In this document: one piece after another, positions 9,062 to 18,000 of the stretch
How positions within the stretch are numbered: position 1 is the stretch's first letter
Layout of the letters: each line of letters opens with the position of its first letter
DNA from: Fibrobacteria bacterium
Lineage (GTDB): Bacteria; Fibrobacterota; Fibrobacteria; UBA11236; JADFYW01
NCBI GenBank assembly: GCA_015232855.1
Contig: JADFYW010000037.1
Span: 1-33,000 of the forward strand
Reading direction: 5' to 3'
DNA length: 33,000 nt
Program-made: the position numbers and the translations under genes
Notes under the pieces: generated by a model
The model's input: only the letters and a program-made list of their open reading frames with translations
What the model was told of the DNA's origin: nothing
Database searches by the model: none

Positions 9062-10402
9062 CTAGCTGGTCGCCAATAAATGTGGCACTAGTTGTGGAAG
9101 GTATCCCGCATAATATACTGGTATAGATATCATTGGCATTCCTGAACGGGTTTTCCACTTTTGTGGTGGAGCAAGATTTATGAGCACACCTCCAGGGCTT
9201 CCATTCCTTCTTGCGTATTCTTCAAGACCGGAAGCATGGCTAGCTTTGTTATGTAATGCGGCTTTACATTCAACAGGAATGGTATTGCCATTCTCCAAAG
9301 TATATATAAAATCTACTTCATAGCTATTGTTACCCTTTTTCCATCCGGTCAAATCTTGTTTCAGTGCCACAAGTTCCAAAGCAAGCAGGTTTTCAATTAT
9401 ACCGCCTAAAGGCGTTCTTAAAGCGGCATTAAGTTGGGAAATAATATCTATCCGGGGTAAAGCACTTAACCGAACAGTTTGGGATATGCCAATATCATAC
9501 AAATATCGTTTAGGAACGAACGAATCGCCTTCTACATGGGCCGAACGTACATCCAGTTTATGAACAAGTTTCCAATTTTCCAGCAATGTCAAAAAATCAG
9601 GGCTTTTTTTATAGAGCCGTGACGTTGTTTTAACTACTTGCGAATAAAGACTTGGACTTCCCAGATTATTTGCAATACCACGTACACAATTATCAAATAA
9701 TCCAGCTTCTTCTTCAGAGAAGATACGGGAAAAATCATCTTTATAATCCAAATAAAGATTTTCTCGTAATTGATGCCAATCATGATTCTTGAAATAAGCT
9801 ACTACTACTGCGGGCAAACCGCCAACATCAATAAATGCTTGTAACATTTCCAGATTTTCATGATGTATAAATTCTGGTTGTGAAAAAATAGAATTTGGAA
9901 CATTATCCATATCAAGCAAAAGTTCTTTACCACCACACTGCAAGAACTCTCGATAATTAAATGGCTGCAGAAGAAAGCGAGTAACTCTACCGACAGGAAA
10001 CCTTTTTCCCTTTTTAAATATTCTGGACATTGAACTACCGGTAAGGATGACATTGGTATGATGCCATTTTTCCTTCATGAACCGGATAAACCCTCCCAGC
10101 ATATTACTCTCCTGAGCCTCGTCTATGCATAACACCGCAGAACCATCACCCCTAAAATTATATCTGGTCTGTAGTAATTTTGAAAAATCTGAGAATTCCT
10201 CGCAAGAGTCGATGTCCCGTAAAACCTTACGTTCTTCTTCCAGATTAACGTACACCAAGTTTTTTTCAAGCTGATCTCGAATTTGATGTATTAATGTAGT
10301 TTTGCCTACCTGACGGGCACCTTCCAAAAGAAGTACGTTTGGGTGTTCATCGATACGGGATAAATATCCCAGAATATCTTTTTCCAATTCTCGTTTTACC
10401 AT
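9062..10402 (-). CDS. AAA_14 / DUF4143 family ATPase
   Basis: The 446-residue product has the architecture of the AAA_14 plus DUF4143 family: a P-loop (GARQVGKT, about residues 28-35), a Walker B-like LCIDEAQE near residue 110, a sensor-like ILTGSS near 135, a central DUF4143-type region, and a C-terminal segment VDFIYTLENGNTIPVECKA. Its D-x(n)-E-x-K pattern resembles a PD-(D/E)XK nuclease core. Cellular role and substrate are not established for the family; nuclease activity is only a fold-based possibility. I chose the ATG at 10402, which gives the common MVKRELEK start; a TTG two codons upstream (10408) is possible. It converges on the lipoprotein gene with only 3 bases between the stop codons, leaving no room for a terminator. 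It is oriented unlike its immediate neighbours on both sides and functionally unlike anything else here, so it is probably an acquired accessory gene. Confidence 0.9.
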   Translation of the reverse strand: MVKRELEKDILGYLSRIDEHPNVLLLEGARQVGKTTLIHQIRDQLEKNLVYVNLEEERKVLRDIDSCEEFSDFSKLLQTRYNFRGDGSAVLCIDEAQESNMLGGFIRFMKEKWHHTNVILTGSSMSRIFKKGKRFPVGRVTRFLLQPFNYREFLQCGGKELLLDMDNVPNSIFSQPEFIHHENLEMLQAFIDVGGLPAVVVAYFKNHDWHQLRENLYLDYKDDFSRIFSEEEAGLFDNCVRGIANNLGSPSLYSQVVKTTSRLYKKSPDFLTLLENWKLVHKLDVRSAHVEGDSFVPKRYLYDIGISQTVRLSALPRIDIISQLNAALRTPLGGIIENLLALELVALKQDLTGWKKGNNSYEVDFIYTLENGNTIPVECKAALHNKASHASGLEEYARRNGSPGGVLINLAPPQKWKTRSGMPMISIPVYYAGYLPQLVPHLLATS

Positions 10403-10408
10403 ACTCAA

Positions 10409-10414
10409 ATTATA
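10409..10414 (-). promoter_or_regulatory. Candidate -10 box of the ATPase gene
   Basis: On the minus strand this is a perfect TATAAT. Its distance to the ATG at 10402 would place the first transcribed base at about that ATG, i.e. a leaderless message. I see no convincing -35 box 16-18 bases upstream. A purine-rich AAGAGGAAAG (10420-10429) lies farther upstream, about 17-18 bases from the ATG, and could instead be a poorly spaced ribosome-binding site on a longer transcript. The region is AT-rich, so a chance match is possible. Confidence 0.3.
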
Positions 10415-10436
10415 CTATTCTTTCCTCTTTATTTCT

Positions 10437-10515
10437 ATAATTTAGCTAAATTATTTCCGTTTTATTCTATATTTTAGCTATAATATTTCATAATATTTCT
10501 TTTTTTTAGCTAAAA
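10437..10515. promoter_or_regulatory. Three TTTAGCTAAA palindromes at exact 32-bp spacing (putative operator or iteron array)
   Basis: Three palindromes centred on AGCT occur upstream of the ATPase gene. The first (10437-10454, ataatttagctaaattat) is a perfect 18-bp palindrome. The second (10469-10486) is an 18-bp palindrome with one mismatched pair. The third (10504-10515, ttttagctaaaa) is a perfect 12-bp core. Their centres lie at 10445.5, 10477.5 and 10509.5, exactly 32 bp apart, about three helical turns, so all face the same side of the DNA. A nearly perfect 10-bp tandem repeat (taatatttc followed by a or t) at 10481-10500 lies between the second and third. This is what a cooperative dimer-binding operator would look like, perhaps an autoregulatory site for the ATPase; recognition sites for mobility or replication are alternatives. 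The function is inferred. Confidence 0.6.
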
Positions 10516-10639
10516 CACTCATTATTTTCACCGAAACATTCCATTTCCCTATTTAGCCACTACAAATTTCGAAGGGAGCTCCAGAAAGAGCATTATTGAT
10601 ATGGGCACTTATGAAGTCAAAAATAGGTGGTATTTTTAA
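10514..10639 (+). pseudogene. Relic of a choice-of-anchor Q protein C-terminus
   Basis: The plus-strand frame from 10514 to the TAA at 10637-10639 encodes about 41 residues with no start codon suited to a gene. It matches the end of the lipoprotein at 4925-9058: both begin NT, then NIPFPYLATT here against NVPPAYFPTT there, a conserved Gly and Arg, and IDMGTYE here against IDMGVYE there, followed by a short tail and stop. One gap is needed near the start. A stop codon (TAA) immediately precedes the matching segment, at the third palindrome. This is the broken 3' end of a second gene of this family, the rest of which is missing. It is too short for function and is not predicted to be expressed as a protein. 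Confidence 0.7.
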
Positions 10640-10765
10640 CCCCCATATTAAAATACACAAGTTTTTTTTCTGGTTCATATTAAAGCTCACTTTTACTTTT
10701 CTAAAGCAAAAAAGTCGTTTTTGACATATATTTAATCAAAAAGGACAAACTTTTTGGAGTAACAA
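10640..10765. other. AT-rich leader region before the DUF1080 gene
   Basis: These 126 bases hold no gene. A perfect TTGACA lies at 10721-10726 but has no good -10 box 16-18 bases downstream; an AT-rich TATATTTAAT follows it directly. A clear ribosome-binding site, TTTTTGGAGT, is at 10751-10760. The promoter of the DUF1080 gene is presumably here but I cannot place it with confidence. Confidence 0.4.
10756..10759 (+). promoter_or_regulatory. Ribosome-binding site of the DUF1080 gene
   Basis: GGAG, 6 bases upstream of the ATG at 10766, is the best-spaced Shine-Dalgarno sequence in this window and fixes the start of that gene. Confidence 0.7.
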
Positions 10766-12046
10766 ATGAAATTTTCAATACACATCGCCACCCTTATATG
10801 TCTGCCAGTTTTTCTCTTCGCTGCACCTTTCACGGCTCAGGATTCAGGTTGGGTTTCTCTGTTTGATGGCACCAGCTTTGAAGGTCTGTATATCCGTATA
10901 GATGAGAAACTAAAAAACCCGGCCACCCAAACTGATTTTACTATCTCAGACAGTGCCATCCATGCTTCCGGTACAGGAGGTAGTGGATTCATTGCCACAA
11001 AAGAGGTCTTTAGTAATTACCAGGTGCGCGTACAGTTTAAATACAACACATCGGAAACTCCCCGAAATGCGGGTTTATTATACCATATTGTAAATGCCAG
11101 CTATAGTGAAGGACAGACATGGGAAACTGAATCCGGTGGTAGCCTTATGTTCCGGTTCCCCACCTGTATCGAATTCCAAATGTATAATGGCGGCGGAGCC
11201 AGCGGTTTCCAGGGGGTCGGTCCCCATACAGCAGCTTTTCTCGGAATCGGTGATGTCTGGGGTAAATCAAAGGTAAATAAGAGTTCAAGCTTGAGTTGCC
11301 CTTATGATGAGAACGGTGAGGACTATGACGTTATTGTAGGAGGCCTCTATTGTGCCCGCAGGGTCGGCCCGGTTCACCGTGAAGCGTTAGATGATGTAAA
11401 CAATTGGGTGTGGGTCAGGCTGGATGCCCTGGGTGATAGTGCTGCTCATTATATAGATGGCGTATTGGCAAACAGAGTATGGGATATCGAGTTCAAAGAC
11501 AATACATCTCCTACCAGAGGACCTATGACATCAGGCCATATTGGTTTACAGACAGAGTCCTACCCTATCTCCTATCGGCATTTTGAACTCCGGAACCTGG
11601 GTAGTGATGGTGTTCCGGTTATCCCTGGATGCATGGATTCACTGGCCCCTAACTATAAACCTTTTGCAACAATATCCGATAGCAGCTGTGCTCCTATTCC
11701 CGGCTGTATGGATACTCTGGCTTCAAATTACGATTCGAATGCAACCGTAGACGATAGCAGCTGTATAGTAACCATGATAAAAGGTATTAAAACCGAATTA
11801 AACAGTTTGAGCTTTGACCCGCATAACCAGGTCATTCATTATGCACTGCCTGTAACAGAACAAAAGGCGGTTTTGTCCTTTTATAACACAAATGGAGCTT
11901 TAATAAACAGACAAACCATTCATGCTCCTGTCGGCCAGATTAATCTTAAAAGTAAAACAGAAATTGGCACAAATAACCTTGTATTGGTTGTCCTTCAATC
12001 GGAGAACACGGTTAGTTATATAAAATGTATTATCGCCAGCGACTGA
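10766..12046 (+). CDS. Secreted DUF1080 (3-keto-disaccharide hydrolase fold) protein with Cys repeats and sorting-like tail
   Basis: The 426-residue product starts with a signal peptide (MKFSIHIA, hydrophobic core, cleavage around residues 19-24). Residues about 25-275 form a DUF1080 domain, a concanavalin-like fold found in 3-keto-disaccharide hydrolases and carbohydrate-binding proteins: the typical WVSLFDGTSFEGL opening, AGLLYHI, CIEFQM, and GHIGLQTE near the end. Two 20-residue Cys-bounded modules follow (from C289 and C314). The last 90 residues are strand-rich (HYALP near 355, then IGTNNLVLVVLQSEN) and resemble a divergent type A type IX secretion sorting domain, but lack the usual basic KK-x-x-LLR end. 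It is probably exported and acts on or binds sugars. The enzymatic activity is an inference from the family. It converges with the giant gene on the minus strand (47 bases between stops). Confidence 0.82.
   Translation: MKFSIHIATLICLPVFLFAAPFTAQDSGWVSLFDGTSFEGLYIRIDEKLKNPATQTDFTISDSAIHASGTGGSGFIATKEVFSNYQVRVQFKYNTSETPRNAGLLYHIVNASYSEGQTWETESGGSLMFRFPTCIEFQMYNGGGASGFQGVGPHTAAFLGIGDVWGKSKVNKSSSLSCPYDENGEDYDVIVGGLYCARRVGPVHREALDDVNNWVWVRLDALGDSAAHYIDGVLANRVWDIEFKDNTSPTRGPMTSGHIGLQTESYPISYRHFELRNLGSDGVPVIPGCMDSLAPNYKPFATISDSSCAPIPGCMDTLASNYDSNATVDDSSCIVTMIKGIKTELNSLSFDPHNQVIHYALPVTEQKAVLSFYNTNGALINRQTIHAPVGQINLKSKTEIGTNNLVLVVLQSENTVSYIKCIIASD
11630..11764 (+). repeat. Two Cys-bounded 20-residue modules in the DUF1080 protein
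   Basis: Residues 289-308 and 314-333 share C-M-D-x-L-A-x-N-Y-x-x-x-A-T-x-x-D-S-S-C, one module every 25 residues. Both modules begin and end with Cys, so each could close as a disulphide loop; the Asp/Asn/Ser positions could bind calcium. Similar modules occur as linkers next to sorting tails in secreted proteins of Bacteroidota-like bacteria; the role here is inferred. Confidence 0.75.
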
Positions 12047-12093
12047 TGTAAGATTGCGATTCTATATTCACTTTTAGGAATAAAAAAGGAAGC

Positions 12094-15000
12094 CTATCTC
12101 AACATAATAATTTTCTTGCCGGTTTCTTTGTCCCCTACCCTGAGACGACAGTAATACGCCCCGGACGGCAAAAGAATTCCATTGGGGTTATGACCATCCC
12201 AGCTGGTAGTATAGCGACCTGGATAACTTAAACCGTGAACCAGAGTACGTACCAGTTCGCCCTTGATATTAAAAACATCCAGAGAAACAATTTGCGATTT
12301 TCCATCATCATTTCCAGGAACAGCGTACGCAATCGTAGTGGAAATCGTAAAGGGGTTCGGGGCTATTTTTCCAAGTTCAAAAACACTATAACGGCTTATA
12401 AAATCATTTATGTTATTAGCCAGGTACTCTCTGGTGCCAACCATTAAATTGAATAATTCTTCTTTACCGCTGCTCTCTTCTATGGTGACAGTTGACTTTT
12501 TCAGATACTGATAGGTTCCGCGGGTCTTATCAAATAAAATGACCCCGATAGAATCCGGGAGATTTTCATGTCCGGTAAAGTGTAAACGGTAATGCTCCCC
12601 TTTTTTATTATAAGTCTTAAACTGCCAGGATTTCCCCAGGCCCAGCATACCTCGATAATCCGACAACCAGGAGTTTTTCCTATCCCAATCAACAACCATG
12701 TCTATCCCAGTTGATTTTTGTAGAAAAGAGGGCTTTTGACAATCCCTCGCGTCCTGTACATCCCTTGATTCTTTAAAATCAAAACCGAGAACGAGGAGGC
12801 CATCTTTTTCTTTCTCATTTTCAATACTTATCGTAATGGTTTTTCCCATTGCAGAAGATTGAGAGCGTTTGCCCAGTGCAGAGACCGAATCCCCGAGTAT
12901 GGGGTTTATCCATATACTATCTCCGTTCACCAAAGGGCTATTCCAAACCAGGTAGCCCTTCCAGGGTTCAAGATAAGGAATATGCTCATTATGAATCCAT
13001 TGCCCATCGAGGTAGGCGTAGATATGTTGAATAGCCACGCCATTTGGATAGCGCACAGATGAGAGGGGGAGATTATACATAAATGGATTTGAAATCATGT
13101 TCCAGCCGCTTACCGCCGGTATCCGGTAAGAGGTAGAAACAGATAAACTCACACCACTACCCGCATGCAGTTTTAAGATGGCATCAAACCCTTTTGTGCG
13201 TAAGAAGTAACTTCTACCGGGTTGTATAAGATTATCGTCATTAAATTCTCTGAATTCTCTGGAATAATAATACAATCGCCAACGTTCGGGATCAGCGCTC
13301 CCCCAGGCCCCCGAAAAAAGATCATATACTTTATTTTTCTGCACTTCCATAGGCACTGAAATAAAATGGTAAGTACCTTCATCCAGTGTATCCCGAAAAG
13401 CAACACGGTCCCCCAGGGCTACCCGTACATTTACCGTATCAGAAGATACCAGCTGGGCACCGTCCCTGATTTCCACACTGTACCAGAGCCCTCTTACCGT
13501 CACCATTTGTAACGGAATCACAACATCCTGTGCAGTTCCTTTTATATAGGGTAAGCGTGTCTGTATGCTGCCTGCCGCTCCGCCAAGTTGAGTGCGAAGA
13601 TAGACAACCGGATTAGAAATATTATCAGAGGCACTATACGACAGGGTTATTGCCTCACCTTCGCTTTTGGTGTCAACAGAAGACAATAATTCTATTGAAG
13701 GTCGAAGGGTATCTACACCCGGTACAAATATTCCCAACACTTTTGTTTTAGCCGTCAATACATTGCCATCCCGGGAGGTATGTAACCATTGCCATTCATT
13801 CCCTATCCCCGGAATTTGCAGATACAACTGAACCTTATCTAACTCTGTTCCACTCCAGACGGTGGTATCAAACTTAATACGCACTATCACAGAGTCATCG
13901 AAATTTAGTGCATTACCATTATTATTGGTAAGAACCAATGTTGGGCCTTTTAACATGAGGTCATCAACGATAAAGATGGAATCAGTATACCTAACCTGTA
14001 TAATCGTATCTTCCAATGTTGACATGGCCGGCAAACCGGGTATTTCCAATTCAACATCCTCTCCAATTTCAATACGTTGATCAATCTGTTCAACCAAATT
14101 AAAGCTGCCCGTCTTTACATTTACTTCAGCGGTATCTTTAACCTGTTCATTTAAAGTGGCTTCAACCAGGAACCTCCCCAAACCAGAAGGTGAAAATAAA
14201 CCATTCACCAAAGGAGTACCCGGTAAAACCAACCAGTTAATACCTGAAACCGGAAGCTCCCGATCCACACTGTTAACCGTTACCAGGCCGGTGGCTGTAA
14301 AATTTAATTCATCACCAAGTACCAGAATGGTATCTGCCGGGCTAATCCGGATTTTATTGATACCGGTTACCAGCTTGATAAAATCTGCATTTGCTTTTAC
14401 CGTATTTCCTGCAGAATCAGTTACCACTAATTCCACGAAATATTCACCTCCATTTACCAGCTTGTGACTTTGCAAGGTCACTTCATGTTGTCCGGAAGAT
14501 AATTCCTCAGCAGTTAAAACTTGTTGCTGATAAGCAGAATCCCCGGTTAGGGGAATATTATTGAGGGTTCCATTTTTCCAAATCACGATACCACTTAAAA
14601 GAGACTCAGCTAATCGGTAAGAAATGACCGGAGTGGTTATGGCTTGATTTGCTGTAGGCTGGAAATTTGAAATTACAGGATATGCCCCGTCAAGCTTGAC
14701 CAACGACCGCTCAGAAAGTTTTGCGCTATCATTCACCGACAGGAGAGCGGGAGTACCGTATTTATCTACCAAAGCAGCTCCTTCTTCCAGCATAAGGGTA
14801 TCAGCAATATCAAACGAGGTACTGTAGTCACCATTTGATACGATATATTGAAGATTCAACACCCATACAGAGTCAAAAGGCTCAACATTAATTACACGTC
14901 CTCCTGCACCCGTAAGTAACGGCACTTTCAAATGTCCCCCCGTCAAAAATAGATTGTGGGAAAAATGAATGGAAAAATCAAGAGTATCACCTATAGCCAA

Positions 15001-18000
15001 CCAACCGCTATCGCCAGATGTTATTGAATCAATTTTTGCAAAAGAGACTCTTCCGGTAGTAAAGCGCCAGGCAGAATCATTATAAATACCCGGGAAATAA
15101 TTTCCCGATAAATCTGTAAAAACTGATGACTCAACTTGTACAAAGTATTCGCTCATGTTACCAAATGGCTTTTCATGAGAAATAGTGATAACATTACTGC
15201 CCGAACCATTCACATATTCTGATACCACATCAATTACCTGAAACACAGAAGCATCTTTCCGGTTAATTACCGTAATACTGCCGGAGTCAATATTTACAAC
15301 TTCATTAAAAGCTATTGCCATTTTTTGTAGTATATCAACACCGGTATCGCCAGAAGCAGGTACAAAACTCACGGCAACAGGCGGGGTGATGTCAACAGTG
15401 GTAAAATTCCAATCAGTGGTATCTGTAAAACCAGCAAACGGATGACCAGAATCATTGGCAAACGCAGAACTGCTGATGAGGACATAATAATCGGTTTCAC
15501 TGGCAAACGTTTTTCCAGGAGTAATGGTTATGGTACCGCTTCCTGTGCCCATCACCTGACTGGAAGGAACAGAGATTTGTGAGAAAATTGAGTCACCAGC
15601 TTTGTCCATTATAGTAATGGAACCCGAGGCCTCTTGTACCGTTTCATAAAAGGTAATTACCAGACTATCACCCAGACCCGCACCAATAGAATTATCGCCC
15701 GGATAAAGGGTAGATACCACAGGCCCGGCCACCCTAACGGAGGTAAACCGCCAGGCAGTACTTTCCAAAACACCTCCAAATATATGGCCCACCGAATCTT
15801 TAAAGGCACCGGCAGTCACTTGTACAGAATACTCAGTATTACTGTTGAAACTCCCTGCCGGATCAATGGTAACAGTGTCCCCCTGAAGAGATATACGGGA
15901 AGATGAAATATCAAGAGAATCAAGCAAAGAGGCCGCTCCTACCGATTTAATAACAATACTGCCAAACCCTTTAATCACCTGTTCACTAAAAATCAGGCTT
16001 ATATTCGCTTCAAGATTTACTCCCGTATCGCCGATTGCAGGTACAAAGCCAAGTGCTACAGGAACATCGGTATCAATACGAATGCCTGTTACCGGAGAGA
16101 GTAAGGAATCTGCCTGCCCCTGCTCGTCCCGGGCCAACAACAAAAACTGAACACTGTCGCTTGCAAAAGAGGTACCCAACTGGTCCGCAACATCCCAGCG
16201 AATGTGTCGATGTACTGATGAATCATTGGCGTCCACCACGCCATAATCTCCTGATACACCAGTCAAGTCCGTCCAGGAACCAGATACTCCATTCCTAAAA
16301 AACACCAAAATGGTATCGGTAATATTATCAGCATCTATTAACTGATAATAGAAATCAACCGTATCAGTACCATCAGTACGCTGAGAGGCTGGTAGGGACA
16401 ATTCTTGTCCTGTGGAATCAAAGAGTCGCGGCAAACTATTTCCAATTAAAATACCATCACTATTTTCTGAATAACCACTCCATAAATTTGATCCGTTTTT
16501 TGCCCGCACTTTTGCGTAATAAGTGGTATTAAATGCGCCGTTACTGATTTCCTTGGATAAAACGTTTCCTACATCCTCATTATAGGTATCACTGTCTCCC
16601 GGTGAGGTTCCAACCTGTAACCAATAACTGGATATGCCCGTTTCGGTATCTTCTGCAGCTGCCCAGTTAAAGGTAATTGTTGTTTTTGAAGTACTTTCAC
16701 CCTCATCAATCGGAGTTCCCGGAACAGAAGGCGACGTCCCATCATATTTGAATACATACATCGTTAAGGCTTCACTCATATTTTCAGTATTGTCCACAGT
16801 TTTTATGCGCAGAAACCAGGTACCTGTTGATACCGGTTCAGGATTAAAAGCTGCCTGGGCAGTCCAGGTTATCGGTATTCCTGCGGCATCAGTCCCCCAG
16901 TAATAATAATACCCCTTTAATCCACTTCCCGCATCAGTTGCTCCTGACCAGGTAAAAGCAGGATCGGATACTACAGATTGCCATTGGTTACTGGTAGTTG
17001 AATCCTGAGTTTGAATACACGGACTTACCGGATTGGCAGGAGCGGTATTATCAACAGTAAGTAGCGTGTGAGCCCGCTGATTTTGGTAACAGAGCTTTAT
17101 CCAACTAGCTGAACGGACAGTATTTGATAGCCGTACTTCATCCAGCCAGCCATTAAATTTACTTATGCCCGCTCCATAACCAATATAACTCTGTGCTTCC
17201 CATACAAACGCCTCAGCACTATGAAAAGGCCCGCCTGAAGCAACCTCTGTACCATCTACATAAGACTTCATGGTACTGCCATTCCAGGTAAACGCTACAT
17301 GGGTCCACTTTTGGGAGTCAAAACTCCCCGTATTCGAAGAAGCAGTGTTGAGAACATTATAGGAATCATGATCGCAATAAATGGCACTACCAGGAGCATA
17401 GTAATACAACCAGGGGACCTGTGAGTTAAAATCCGTGCCCTTTGAAAAAACTGCAGCATAATCATCAGGTTGATACACCCATACCCAAACACTTACGGTT
17501 ATATTATACTGCCAACCCAAAGACGTAGGCGGAGTACCGAGGTATATGTACTGAGTACCGTTAAAAATAGAACCATTACCTATAACTGATTCCTGATCAG
17601 AATCACTGTGCAAATTGATACCCTGCCCATGATCCGCATTCGCAGTCGCATCTTTATAACCATCAGCCAATGTTCCGCCATTATCGTTTAAATGCCAAAC
17701 ACCCTGGAAATTGTTCCCCGTCTGAAATACCGCTGCACCATCACTCATGTCTTCAACAGCGGCCTTCCCCCAATACATAACAAGAGACTGTGAACGGCTG
17801 TTCCCCAGAATCGTTGGAACTAATACCCATACCCAGGCCTTTTGACTGGTAGAGTCCCAGCTCTCTATTTCATAACTTAAATCCGTTGTACCATCTTTAT
17901 CGGTAAACCGAATATCATTTCCTGTTGGACCGGCCTGACTAAAATCAAAGTTACTGGAAGTTAAGCTAACCATTACAGGAAACTTACTTACCGTCTGAGA

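Noticed and set aside
10437..10515. CRISPR array
   Set aside because: The regular 32-bp spacing comes from only three short (10-18 bp) AT-rich palindromes; there are no typical repeats of 24 bp or more, no unique spacers of normal length and no cas genes.
9059..10639. Classical insertion sequence
   Set aside because: The only gene is an AAA_14/DUF4143 ATPase, not a transposase, and no terminal inverted repeats or target-site duplication could be seen at the two borders.
10721..10726. Perfect TTGACA upstream of the DUF1080 gene as a -35 box
   Set aside because: No acceptable -10 box lies 16-18 bases downstream; in AT-rich DNA a single hexamer is weak evidence.
12047..12093. Bidirectional terminator between the DUF1080 gene and giant paralogue A
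   Set aside because: No inverted repeat of useful length in these 47 bases.
15634..15906. Plus-strand open frames opposite the giant genes (this one and many similar, e.g. 20414-20773, 28882-29280, 31272-31592)
   Set aside because: They lie antisense to clearly coding domains, have no ribosome-binding sites or recognisable motifs, and recur at equivalent places in the paralogous modules, as expected for shadow frames.
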